Assembly (NCBI RefSeq): GCF_003859945.1
Contig: NZ_RQYM01000009.1
Span: 23,307 to 87,306 of the forward strand
DNA from: Leucobacter sp. OH1287
GTDB taxonomy: Bacteria > Actinomycetota > Actinomycetes > Actinomycetales > Microbacteriaceae
DNA length: 64,000 nucleotides
Reading direction: 5' to 3'
Part shown: positions 56,701-63,910 of the stretch, in pieces
Layout: every line of letters begins with the position of its first letter
How positions within the stretch are numbered: the first letter of the stretch is position 1
The notes under the pieces: generated by a model
What the model saw: the letters and a program-made list of their open reading frames with translations, nothing else
Told to the model about the DNA's origin: nothing
Databases searched by the model: none
Translations under genes and position numbers: made by a program

Positions 56701-57988
56701 CCGCTGAGTTCGCATCGGCTGGGCTTGCTCCGGTCGCGCTCGGCAGGTCGGTTAGTGGCTGGGGCGCTGCAGCGGGGTTTTTCAGCAGCGCCGGATCCGC
56801 ACCCGATGCCTTTGAGGTGACCGCCTCGGGACGCAGCAGGTCGCTGAGTGACTGGGCCGCGGCAACTGTGTACGGGTTGTCGCTGACGAGCACCGGAGTG
56901 AGTCCGGGGGAGTCGAGGGTTGTGCGCAGCAGCCGCAACAGCGCAGCCTCGCGATTGACCTGGTCCGCCAAAACGGGCACGGTGAGCCCGGTGAGAATCG
57001 AGTTGGTCGATTCGGCATCGAGGGTTGAGCCGCTTGTCAGTCTGATTTCCAGGGCGGATCCACCAGCCCGCTGCCGTCCGGCGGCTCGCACCGCGATTGT
57101 GTTGAGGAACTGCGCTGCCTCTGGCATTTCACTGCGCAGGGTGTATCCGAAGCTGATGCCCGTGAGCTCGGGGCTTTCCAACAGGCGCAGCGTCACCTGC
57201 TGGGCGAGGTGTGCTTCGGAGTAGCTGGCGGCGTCGATGAGCACGCGGGTTTGGTGGTCGGCGGCGACGGTTATCAGCTCGCGCAGCGCCGCAACGGCGC
57301 GGATAATTCGCGACTCGGCGGCCCAATCGTCGCCGGGCGCGAGTCGGGTGACCGAGACCGTGAGGTATTCAAGCTCGGGCATTTTGGCGAGTGCCAGCAA
57401 GCGGGAGAGCTCATTGCCTGCGCCGGCCGGGCCGAGCGGGATTTCGCCGTGCAGCTGGGCGGCAGCCGGGGTGTGTGCGTCACTGAGTGTTGTTAGCACC
57501 TCGCGCAGGTCCTCTGTCTGGGCGGGATTGTCTGCCTCGCTCGGCAGCGTCGCAACGCAGAGCAGGTTCGCGAGGCGGCCGCGCAGCCACCGCTTCGTCA
57601 GCGGCATAACCGCCCACGGCATCCCGAGAGCGGCACCGCCGCTGGTGCGCAAAACCAGGCGATCCTTTGGGGTGAGGGTTTCGGGCATGTCCTTTGTGAG
57701 TTTTCGCAGGCCGAGCGCGGCGAGCAGCGCGTCCTGCGGGGCGGCGATGAGTTCCAGCAGGCGGGTTGTGAAGTCGAGGTCGGCTGACGGATCCGTCACC
57801 AGATCAGAACCCAGGTCGCTCGTCAGATCAGCGGGGATTTCGGCGGCGGTAACGGTCAGCCAGTTGAGCACAAGCTCCTCTGCGGCAGCGGGCAGCTGGT
57901 GCCAAATCGTCTGCGGAGTGGACGCACCGGCGAGTGTTTCACGTGAAACATTCTGAGAAGCTCTGTCAGGTGTCTGCTCGTCTGCCAT
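53744..57988 (-). CDS. PutA-like protein lacking catalytic motifs (probable pseudoenzyme)
   Basis: A 1414-residue uninterrupted protein with the actinobacterial PutA plan: proline-dehydrogenase-like part (about 100-385 and 510-605), aldehyde-dehydrogenase-like part (about 690-1195, ending SGGPNQLVPLGSW) and the PutA C-terminal domain (about 1225-1414, DVSGLGVEHNLLRYLPV and PVELLSFLREQAISISTHR). The flavin-site VKGA motif is replaced by IRLTSGST (315-322); the RRxxEN proline-binding arginines are missing near 552-560; the ALDH nucleophile region reads TGIPGGYGKPKAL (952-964) without Cys. A 120-residue Ser/Ala/Asp-rich insertion splits the first domain. A parS site encodes NVSRETL (13-19). Possibly structural or regulatory, or decaying. 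Confidence 0.75.
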   Translation of the reverse strand: MADEQTPDRASQNVSRETLAGASTPQTIWHQLPAAAEELVLNWLTVTAAEIPADLTSDLGSDLVTDPSADLDFTTRLLELIAAPQDALLAALGLRKLTKDMPETLTPKDRLVLRTSGGAALGMPWAVMPLTKRWLRGRLANLLCVATLPSEADNPAQTEDLREVLTTLSDAHTPAAAQLHGEIPLGPAGAGNELSRLLALAKMPELEYLTVSVTRLAPGDDWAAESRIIRAVAALRELITVAADHQTRVLIDAASYSEAHLAQQVTLRLLESPELTGISFGYTLRSEMPEAAQFLNTIAVRAAGRQRAGGSALEIRLTSGSTLDAESTNSILTGLTVPVLADQVNREAALLRLLRTTLDSPGLTPVLVSDNPYTVAAAQSLSDLLRPEAVTSKASGADPALLKNPAAAPQPLTDLPSATGASPADANSAGASVADENTDSEEFDPNATVDVSALLSTRRGDTVDLSSVRAAADGSTNSFAETVTHHADEPTRDDISAASAHGLSGNHSVIYEIRSGIAPELVRVLHAAANRVRIALPLVPPSEFGAAVPYLVDLAAEAADPASALANQHILNPNNLSSPEGRYQQLAALERVCEQAQQPAPQVHRAQDRTTVTTPSDRDSALFYRPTETVLNETGGLTAAVLGLSEDSETGEIVVDGVKEHRTVPVVSTTGFASEPVTDPLSPINRRWMRSNLEAAGQAETASGAGRAGSATGASHSPDAATDAIHATTKIARSAVAAQSRLGVIGHQQRGKTLRQLGFKLTAERAQLTTLLARHSGANPVLLDDWANYLIDSCRYLAQQTEDLSYLRGAEYQPRGISLIACDESAVACEVAEQLLANFAAGNATVISAPASTAALLSEFTQLLQSAGLPQQASQAVSADEVATTELVQRVQFAQTIVLGSAQLAREITRVKPETLLTGRNTGAADRVDTVLITPAADYRLAAAAVVENALTGIPGGYGKPKALILLGSAARNGRLRELLADAARSIKVGYSVKPSTIPSTGTGTSPGIHHSAKPADQNSKHRAATIAETAAATARMQNRLTPLATPVTDAERRALTELDRGETWLVTPRQLDSDGRSWSPGIKLGVSPQSEIWQHLHRIPLLAVTSAHSLSDAVRIQNQLGAGTLAALYSHDSAEMLPWIDSVRAATLFVNQRTLRPRVERCPAGSWGSGVLNSQTLSGGPNQLVPLGSWRIRPGTQSGTLHLRGLEPAIQQLIEAAQHLIGYESFDRVRRAALADELSWRTEYGIACDVSGLGVEHNLLRYLPVPTVIRLTDDGAIDELLRVLIAGILVNAPLTVSTGSGLPPDLHALLTARGLDVHVESDDYWLERIAVRGALVGQLPAGRIRLIGGDPARVAEWLGSLGGVSIWADPVTMAGPVELLSFLREQAISISTHRYGLLYRDSRLSNWLREVGR
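57935..57950. other. parS centromere site 7 (inside the PutA-like gene)
   Basis: Perfect TGTTTCACGTGAAACA, about 37 kb from the origin, encoding NVSRETL near the protein N-terminus. Confidence 0.95.
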
Positions 57989-58034
57989 ATTTTCACCCTA
58001 CGGTTTGAACACTGTAGCTGGCTGATAACACGCA

Positions 58035-58110
58035 GAAAAGCCGGCAGCTGACCGCTGAAAAGCCCGCAGCTCCCGCAGCTGACCGCCGAAAAGCCCGCAG
58101 CCGCCCCGCT
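58035..58110. repeat. Tandem repeat of GAAAAGCCCGCAGCTGACCGC-like units
   Basis: Three imperfect units starting at 58035, 58057 and 58088 in the divergent gap between the PutA-like and GntR genes. The rest of the 364-bp gap shows no gene; 58310-58340 is AT-rich and may hold the GntR promoter. Confidence 0.65.
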
Positions 58111-58352
58111 AAACCATCGCGGGAAGCCGCCGAAATTATCTCGCCCAACGGGTAAAACCTGCTCGGCTAGCCGCCGAATCGGGAGCATCGCGGCCGCGAG
58201 AGAGAAAATTTTTAGCCGTGCTCACGCCGTGCTGAGCGGCGCAGAATTGCCGATTTGCGCACTTCATCATATGAACTTCCGCATAATTTCGCGCCTCCCG
58301 CCGCCCAAAACACAATATAATTGTAAAGATTAGACCGTTTTTTGGAGGACAC

Positions 58353-59105
58353 ATGCCAACAGGTTCAGAGCGTGCTCGCACAACGCTGTCTTATCTGCGC
58401 CGCAAAATAACCACGGGGCAGTGGCCAGTCGGGGAGCGGATCCCCATCGAACCAGATCTCGCAGAGCAGATCGGGGTTGGTCGTTCAACCGTCCGTGAGG
58501 CGGTTAGGTCACTCGCAAACATGGGAATGCTGGAGACCCTGCCCGGTCGCGGCACCTTCGTCCGCTCAGCAACCCCAACAAGCTCTCTGCTCAACGAGTT
58601 CCTAAACGCCTTCACCCTTGAAGAAATCCTCAGCTACCGTCGCGCCCTCGAGATCGAGGCGGCACAGCAGGCTTCGATCCATCGCACCGACGAGGACATC
58701 GCAGCAATGCGCGTTGCGCTGGAGGAGGAGAACGGCTGCTCACTCTGCCCAATCGCAACCGCGGGCGAGGCGAACTTCGGGTTTGAGAGCAAGTTCCACC
58801 GACTCATTTTCGACGCAGCAAAGAACCGCCTGCTCGCCGCGCTCTACGCCGGCATCAACCAGCAGCTCCGCAGCCCACAGCACCGCGGCCGACTCGCCAA
58901 CCTTGCTTCGGCATCAGAAATGGAGCAGTGGCACAGCCGCGTGCTCGACGCAATCGAGAGCGGCGACTTCATCGACGCGGTGCACGCGATGGCGGCGCAC
59001 GTTGACCATGACGTTGTGATGGTCACCGAGGATCAAGAGGTTGTGCACACCCTCGCCCGCAGCGAGGAGCAGCAGCAGCGCATCATCGACGTCTCAGAGA
59101 AGTAA
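58353..59105 (+). CDS. GntR family regulator, FadR/FCD subfamily
   Basis: A 250-residue repressor-type protein: winged helix at about 8-75 (RIPIEPDLAEQIGVGRSTVR, EAVRSLANMGMLETLPGRGT) and an all-helical FCD ligand domain (about 90-225) with RRALEIEAAQQA, FHRLIFDAAKNRLL and a HVDHD metal-type histidine near 213. GGAGGAC precedes the ATG. It diverges from the PutA-like gene and may control it, or its own expression; ligand unknown. Confidence 0.88.
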   Translation: MPTGSERARTTLSYLRRKITTGQWPVGERIPIEPDLAEQIGVGRSTVREAVRSLANMGMLETLPGRGTFVRSATPTSSLLNEFLNAFTLEEILSYRRALEIEAAQQASIHRTDEDIAAMRVALEEENGCSLCPIATAGEANFGFESKFHRLIFDAAKNRLLAALYAGINQQLRSPQHRGRLANLASASEMEQWHSRVLDAIESGDFIDAVHAMAAHVDHDVVMVTEDQEVVHTLARSEEQQQRIIDVSEK

Positions 59106-59194
59106 TCGCCCGGCTCCCCGGCCAGAGCAATATTCGGGGTGGATCCGTAAGCCCCGCCGCGGGGGAGTCGGCGACTCAATTTCCCGCCAGGTCG

Positions 59195-59254
59195 GCTACT
59201 TCGCCACTAAAGTGGTGGCACTGTGTTTGCTACTTCGCAACCAGAGTGGTTGCG
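59195..59254. repeat. Two related hairpins, tandem copies of a 26-bp unit
   Basis: Copies at 59195-59220 and 59229-59254 share GCTACTTCGC and AGTGGT. Both fold, and their stem differences are largely compensated. The second extends to a perfect 12-3-12 palindrome (59232-59258) overlapping the end of the HutC-type gene. Located between convergent regulator genes; a terminator role is plausible. 59106-59194 holds no gene. Confidence 0.6.
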
Positions 59255-60003
59255 AAGTGATACAGCGCCGGATTGTAGCTGTGCTGCCCAACCTCGACGA
59301 CGTTCCCCTGTGAGTCGAACGCGATCCGCTGCATTGTCAAAACCGGCGATGCGCGCGCAATTTTCAGCAGCTCAGCCTCCTCGCTGCTGGCTCGGCGTGC
59401 ACAAATGCTCTGGTTGGCGACCCGAATCTCGACACCGCGCTGCCGCAGCACCTCATAGAGACCGTGCCTGCTCAGCAGTTCGGCAGTAAACTCACCGGCC
59501 AGCGGGGGCATTGTGTTTGTCATCACGGCGAGTGGTTTACCGTCGGCCAGCCGGAGCCGGCGAATGCGAGTAACCGGGGTGCGCGGATCCACTCGCAGCA
59601 GCTTCGCCTCGGAGGCGGTCGCCGCACCGCTCGAAACCGCGAGCACCCGCGTTTCTGAACTAAAACCACCGGCCGCGAGGTCATCGTGGAGGCTTGTCAG
59701 TTTGATGTCGCGGGCGATGTCGCGTTGCACAACCTGGGTGCCGACGCCGCGTGTGCGCAGCAGCAGGCCCTGCGCCACAAGCGACTCGATTGCGCGCCGG
59801 ACGGTCGGTCGCGACATGCCGAGGCGTTCACCGATTGAAATCTCATCAAGCAGCATCTCACCGGGCTTTATTTCGCCGCTGTTGAGTGCGGCGGTGAGCC
59901 TGGTGGTGAGCTGGGTGTGGAGCGGATCCGCCCCGGGCCCGCGCTGCGGCACAAAGTCGAGCGAAGCTGGCCAGACGGTGTGCTGCGATGCTGCCTTGTT
60001 CAT
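59230..60003 (-). CDS. GntR family regulator, HutC subfamily (UTRA domain)
   Basis: A 257-residue regulator: winged helix at about 20-85 (GEMLLDEISIGERLGMSRPT and VRRAIESLVAQGLLLRTRG) and UTRA ligand domain (about 105-255) ending SQGNVVEVGQHSYNPALYHF. The ATG at 60003 is used; a TTG at 60018 is also in frame. It diverges from the methylmalonate-semialdehyde dehydrogenase gene across 109 bp holding three TTGT-N4-ACAA sites, its probable operators. Expected inducer: a sugar or inositol-related metabolite, by context only. Confidence 0.88.
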   Translation of the reverse strand: MNKAASQHTVWPASLDFVPQRGPGADPLHTQLTTRLTAALNSGEIKPGEMLLDEISIGERLGMSRPTVRRAIESLVAQGLLLRTRGVGTQVVQRDIARDIKLTSLHDDLAAGGFSSETRVLAVSSGAATASEAKLLRVDPRTPVTRIRRLRLADGKPLAVMTNTMPPLAGEFTAELLSRHGLYEVLRQRGVEIRVANQSICARRASSEEAELLKIARASPVLTMQRIAFDSQGNVVEVGQHSYNPALYHFATTLVAK

Positions 60004-60035
60004 GGTGTTTTGTATCAACCCCTCGAATTGTCACT

Positions 60036-60093
60036 TTGTTATTACAAAACCATTATGTATTATTGTTATGACAAATCAAAATTGTTATGACAA
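60036..60093. promoter_or_regulatory. Three operators TTGTTATKACAA between hutC-type and iolA-type genes
   Basis: TTGTTATTACAA at 60036-60047 and TTGTTATGACAA at 60063-60074 and 60082-60093; the last two lie in a 15-bp direct repeat (19-bp period). All have TTGT/ACAA inverted arms, matching GntR-type operator symmetry, and the third ends 20 bp before the dehydrogenase start. Confidence 0.6.
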
Positions 60094-60112
60094 ATGAGCA
60101 GCTGGAGGAGCA

Positions 60113-61621
60113 ATGAGCAACATTCAGGTTATTCCACACTGGATCAACGGTAAGCGCTTCGAGAGCGCGAGCAACAACACAGCCCCCGTCTACAATCCCG
60201 CAACCGGTAAGCACATCGCCGATGTCGCGCTCGCCAACCAGGAGGAGATCGACCTCGCGGTTGCTTCCGCCGAGCGTGCACAGCGGGAGTGGAGCGGCTA
60301 CTCGGTTGCGAAGCGGCAGGCGGTGCTGTTTAAGTTCCGTGAACTGCTCGCTGACCGCCGGCTTGAACTCGCCGAGATTATCACCCGCGAGCAGGGCAAG
60401 GTGCTGTCTGACGCAAACGGTGAGATCGGTCGCGGCCTTGAGGTGGTTGAGCTGGCGTGCGGCTTCCCGCACCTGATGAAGGGATCATTCACCGAAAACG
60501 CCTCAACCGGTGTTGACGTCTACTCGATTAAGCAGGCGCTCGGCGTCACCGCGATTATTAGCCCGTTCAACTTCCCGGTGATGGTGCCGATGTGGTTCTT
60601 CCCAATCTCCATCGCCGTCGGCAACTCCGTGATCGTTAAACCGTCAGAAAAAGACCCGTCAGCGCAGCTTTGGATCGCCGAGCTGTGGAAGGAGGCGGGA
60701 CTGCCGGACGGTGTTTTCACGGTTCTGCAGGGTGACAAACTCGCCGTTGATGGGCTGCTGACCGCGCCGGAGGTGCAGGCGGTGTCGTTTGTTGGATCCA
60801 CCCCGATCGCGCAATACATTTACGAGACCGCGGCGAAGCACGGCAAGCGCGTGCAGGCACTCGGCGGCGCCAAGAACCACATGCTTGTGCTGCCCGACGC
60901 AGACCTCGATTTGGCGGCGGATCAGGCCATCAACGCCGGATATGGCGCGGCGGGCGAGCGCTGCATGGCTGTCTCGGTTGTGCTCGCGGTTGAGCCGGTC
61001 GCTGACGAGCTGATCGCCAAAATTACCGAGCGGATCGCGAAACTCAAGGTCGGAAACGGTGCCGACAGCAACGAACCAGATCTCGGCCCGCTGATTAGCG
61101 CGCAGCACCGCGACAAGGTGCGCAGCTATGTTGACATCGCCGAAACCGACGGCGGCAAAATCGTTGTTGACGGCCGCGCGATTGAGGTTCCGGGCCACCC
61201 TGACGGGTTCTTCCTCGGACCAACCCTGATCGACAGCGTGCCGCTCGACAGCAAAGCCTACACCGAGGAGATCTTCGGACCGGTGCTGAACGTGGTCCGT
61301 GTGAAGAGCTTCGATGAGGGTGTTGCGCTGATTAACTCCGGCCAGTTCGGCAACGGCACCGCGATCTTCACCAACGACGGCGGCGCTGCACGGCGCTTCC
61401 AGCACGAGATCCAGGTGGGCATGATCGGAATTAACGTGCCGATTCCGGTGCCGGTCGGCTATTACTCGTTCGGTGGTTGGAAGGCGTCACTGTTCGGTGA
61501 CGCGAAAGCATACGGCGTGCAGGGCTTCGAGTTCTTCACCCGCGAGAAAGCGGTCACCAGCCGCTGGCTCGACCCGGCAAAACACGGCGGCATTAACCTC
61601 GGTTTCCCGCAAAACGACTAG
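60113..61621 (+). CDS. mmsA: CoA-acylating methylmalonate-semialdehyde dehydrogenase
   Basis: A 502-residue aldehyde dehydrogenase that converts methylmalonate or malonate semialdehyde to propionyl- or acetyl-CoA, the last step of myo-inositol (IolA) or valine (MmsA) breakdown. Catalytic Cys lies in GAAGERCMAVSVVL; GGAKNHMLVLPDADLD replaces the general ALDH glutamate motif, as usual for this CoA-dependent branch; the C-terminus shows GYYSFGGWKASLFGD. GGAGGAG ribosome site 6 nt before the ATG. Followed by a sugar porter gene and controlled by the adjacent operator array. Confidence 0.94.
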   Translation: MSNIQVIPHWINGKRFESASNNTAPVYNPATGKHIADVALANQEEIDLAVASAERAQREWSGYSVAKRQAVLFKFRELLADRRLELAEIITREQGKVLSDANGEIGRGLEVVELACGFPHLMKGSFTENASTGVDVYSIKQALGVTAIISPFNFPVMVPMWFFPISIAVGNSVIVKPSEKDPSAQLWIAELWKEAGLPDGVFTVLQGDKLAVDGLLTAPEVQAVSFVGSTPIAQYIYETAAKHGKRVQALGGAKNHMLVLPDADLDLAADQAINAGYGAAGERCMAVSVVLAVEPVADELIAKITERIAKLKVGNGADSNEPDLGPLISAQHRDKVRSYVDIAETDGGKIVVDGRAIEVPGHPDGFFLGPTLIDSVPLDSKAYTEEIFGPVLNVVRVKSFDEGVALINSGQFGNGTAIFTNDGGAARRFQHEIQVGMIGINVPIPVPVGYYSFGGWKASLFGDAKAYGVQGFEFFTREKAVTSRWLDPAKHGGINLGFPQND

Positions 61622-61636
61622 CAACCGCTAACCCGT

Positions 61637-61674
61637 GGCGGATCGGTGACTTTCACGTTAAGCACCGATCCGCC
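61637..61674. terminator. 12-bp stem-loop after the dehydrogenase gene
   Basis: GGCGGATCGGTG pairs perfectly with CACCGATCCGCC (14-nt loop), followed by ATAATTGTTTGT. It could attenuate transcription into the porter gene. Confidence 0.55.
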
Positions 61675-61762
61675 ATAATTGTTTGTACCCATATTTTTGG
61701 TGCCCGCGAGCAACCCCGAGCTCGTAACCGGCCTAAAAAACACCCGTCAAAGGAGTGAGACC

Positions 61763-63232
61763 GTGGTGCGAGAGACATCAGAGACAGCGCAACTGCCACC
61801 GCTAACCGTTGGACCACACACCAGAAGACTCGGTGTGATGGCGATTGTCGCAACGTTCGGCGGACTGCTGTTCGGCTACGACACCGGCGTGATTAACGGC
61901 GCCCAAAGCTCGATGGCGGCGGAGCTCGCCCTCGACGACTTCGCGGTCGGCGTCGTCACCAGCTCACTCGTGTTCGCGGCCGCCTTCGGGGCGCTGTTTG
62001 GTGGCTCCCTCGCCGACAGAATCGGCCGTCGCCGCACAATTATCGCGCTCGCTGTGCTGTTCTTTGCGGGCAGCATCTGCGTTACCGTCGCCCCCGGATT
62101 CGCGGTTCTCGTGTTCGGCCGCATCCTGCTCGGCCTCGCCGTCGGCGGCGCCTCAACCGTTGTGCCGGTGTTCCTCGCAGAACTCGCACCCTACGAAATC
62201 CGCGGCTCCCTCGCGGGCCGCAACGAGATGATGATCGTCGTCGGCCAGCTGGCAGCGTTCGTGATCAACGCGATCATCGGCAACCTGCTCAGCGACTTCG
62301 GCGGCGTCTGGCGCGTCATGTTCGCGGTTTGCGCGATCCCGGCGGTGTTCCTGTTCATCGGAATGCTGCGAATGCCCGAGTCGCCACGCTGGTTGATGCG
62401 GCGGGGAGACAGCGCAGCTGCGCTCGCGGTGCTGCAGCGGATCCGCCCCCTAGATCGTGCGGAGGCTGAGGTGAAGCAGCTTGAGCAGCTGCTCGGCTCA
62501 CGCGAACCGGGTGAACTCGGCGGCGCCCAGGCCGGTGCTTCTCAGGGGCAGGAGACGCTGCGGGGTCTTAGGCTGATTGCGAGCAATAAATGGTTTGTGC
62601 GGATCCTGCTGGTCGGCATCGGGGTTGGTGTCGCTCAGCAACTCACCGGCATCAACTCGATTATGTACTACGGCACATCGGTGCTGGAGGAGGCGGGCTT
62701 CAGTCACAGCACCGCCCTGATCGGTAATATCGCCCCCGGCGTTATCGCCGTGATCGGTGCATTTATCGCGCTTTACATGATGGATCGCTGGGATCGCCGC
62801 AAAACCTTTATAACCGGGTTCACGCTCACCACGATCAGCCACGTTGTGATCGGGGTGGCGTCGCTGACTGTGCCAGAGGATGCTGTGATCCGCCCGTACC
62901 TGATTTTGGCGCTCGTGGTTTTCTTTGTCGGATCGATGCAAACCTTCTTGAACGTGGTCACCTGGGTGTATATTAGCGAGATTTTCCCGCTGCGCTTCCG
63001 CGGTCTTGGCGTTGGTATCGCGATTTTCTGCCACTGGATTATGAACGGTGTGCTGGCGCTGTTCTTCCCGTCGCTGATCGCGGCAACCGGCCTGACCACC
63101 ACGTTCTTCCTGTTCGCCGGTGTTGGTGCGCTCGCGCTGCTGTTCATGGCAACCTGCGTGCCCGAAACCCGCGGCCGTACCCTCGAATCGATGGAGGCGG
63201 ACATCACCTCTGGCGCGATCTTCCAGAAGTAG
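61763..63232 (+). CDS. Sugar porter family MFS transporter (inositol/sugar:H+ symporter-like)
   Basis: A 489-residue, twelve-helix transporter. Family motifs: GGLLFGYDTGVINGA in helix 1, GGSLADRIGRRRT, ELAPYEIRGSLAGRNEM, PESPRWLM before the central loop, QQLTGINSIMYYG in helix 7 and VPETRGRTLESME at the end. The GTG at 61763 is chosen because AAAGGAG is 8 nt upstream; an ATG at 61679 is possible but adds nonconserved residues. With the MMSDH gene this suggests myo-inositol or related polyol use; no other iol genes are visible. Confidence 0.92.
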   Translation: MVRETSETAQLPPLTVGPHTRRLGVMAIVATFGGLLFGYDTGVINGAQSSMAAELALDDFAVGVVTSSLVFAAAFGALFGGSLADRIGRRRTIIALAVLFFAGSICVTVAPGFAVLVFGRILLGLAVGGASTVVPVFLAELAPYEIRGSLAGRNEMMIVVGQLAAFVINAIIGNLLSDFGGVWRVMFAVCAIPAVFLFIGMLRMPESPRWLMRRGDSAAALAVLQRIRPLDRAEAEVKQLEQLLGSREPGELGGAQAGASQGQETLRGLRLIASNKWFVRILLVGIGVGVAQQLTGINSIMYYGTSVLEEAGFSHSTALIGNIAPGVIAVIGAFIALYMMDRWDRRKTFITGFTLTTISHVVIGVASLTVPEDAVIRPYLILALVVFFVGSMQTFLNVVTWVYISEIFPLRFRGLGVGIAIFCHWIMNGVLALFFPSLIAATGLTTTFFLFAGVGALALLFMATCVPETRGRTLESMEADITSGAIFQK

Positions 63233-63235
63233 CGC

Positions 63236-63268
63236 GCGGGTTCGTGGCGGGTTCGTGGCGGGTTCGCT
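63236..63268. repeat. Tandem GCGGGTTCGTG units
   Basis: Two exact 11-bp units and a third partial one follow the porter stop codon. The remaining sequence to 63443 shows no gene. Confidence 0.5.
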
Positions 63269-63443
63269 GTCTTAGTGGGTGTTTCGCTGCTCGTTAGCGG
63301 CCTGGTTTTGCTGATGCTGTGCCTGCGGTCGTGGGGCGATTCTGCTGCTTCTGTTGCGTTCAGGCGGTGGCGTGCGATACCTGGTAGGCTAGATAGTGCT
63401 GTAAAAAGGAGATTCTCACCGAATCGCCGGCTTGAATCAGCTC

Positions 63444-63518
63444 GCCGACTTAGCTCAGGGGTAGAGCAATTCCCTCGTAAAGAATAGGTCACGGGTTCAA
63501 ATCCCGTAGTCGGCTCCA
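63444..63518 (+). tRNA. tRNA-Thr (anticodon CGU)
   Basis: GCCGACTTAGCTCAGG... with acceptor GCCGACT/AGTCGGC, anticodon loop CTCGTAA (CGT) and T arm ACGGG/CCCGT; CCA is encoded. The lowest pair of the anticodon stem is C-A, a small irregularity. Confidence 0.93.
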
Positions 63519-63524
63519 ATGTAA

Positions 63525-63910
63525 TGTCCTGACACATCGTTCACAGTTTTTGTGGGTGTGCCAGGACATTTTTTTGTTTTTAGGTGCTTGTTTTGGTGAG
63601 TAGTTGGTTCTTGAGATAGGTGCTGTTTTGGTCGAGTTGGTAGGTGCCGAGTAGTTGCTCTGTTTGGGGGTGAATCACTCTTACCTGGTTTCCGATGAGT
63701 AGTACGCTGACGGGTTTTCCTGCGTGTTTTGTTCCTACGTATAGGCGGCGTAGTTGTCCGTGCCAGCGGAGTGTGATTTTGCCGCCTGTTCCTACTTTGT
63801 CGCGTCTGATTTTTTCTATTGGGCGGGAGTTGTTTTCGGGTGTTGCTCTTGGTGTTGCTTGGTAGGCTTCGGCGGGGACTGTTTTGATTGCGTCGTGGGG
63901 GCGTTTGAAG
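63525..63910 (-). mobile_element. IS481-family element remnant (one end)
   Basis: A terminal inverted-repeat-like sequence TGTCCTGACACATCGTTCAC starts at 63525, 7 bp after tRNA-Thr, and the sequence inside holds the C-terminus of a transposase. The sequence also folds with TGTGCCAGGACA, giving a hairpin followed by a T run at 63568-63575. The element is cut at 63910, where IS21-like DNA begins. Confidence 0.7.
63580..63909 (-). pseudogene. IS481-family transposase, C-terminal fragment
   Basis: About 109 codons remain, ending in TAA at 63580-63582. The peptide has FKRPHDAIKTVPAEAYQ, which is the end of the integrase core, and KVGTGGKITLRWHGQL, the C-terminal domain typical of IS481 transposases. 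The N-terminal catalytic DDE part is missing because the IS21-like end starts at 63911. Its codon use (A- and C-ending, TAT/CTA) differs from neighbours. Confidence 0.8.

Noticed and set aside
53744..57988. Annotating the PutA-like gene as functional proline dehydrogenase/P5C dehydrogenase
   Set aside because: Key residues of both active sites are missing by eye, so only the fold relationship is claimed.
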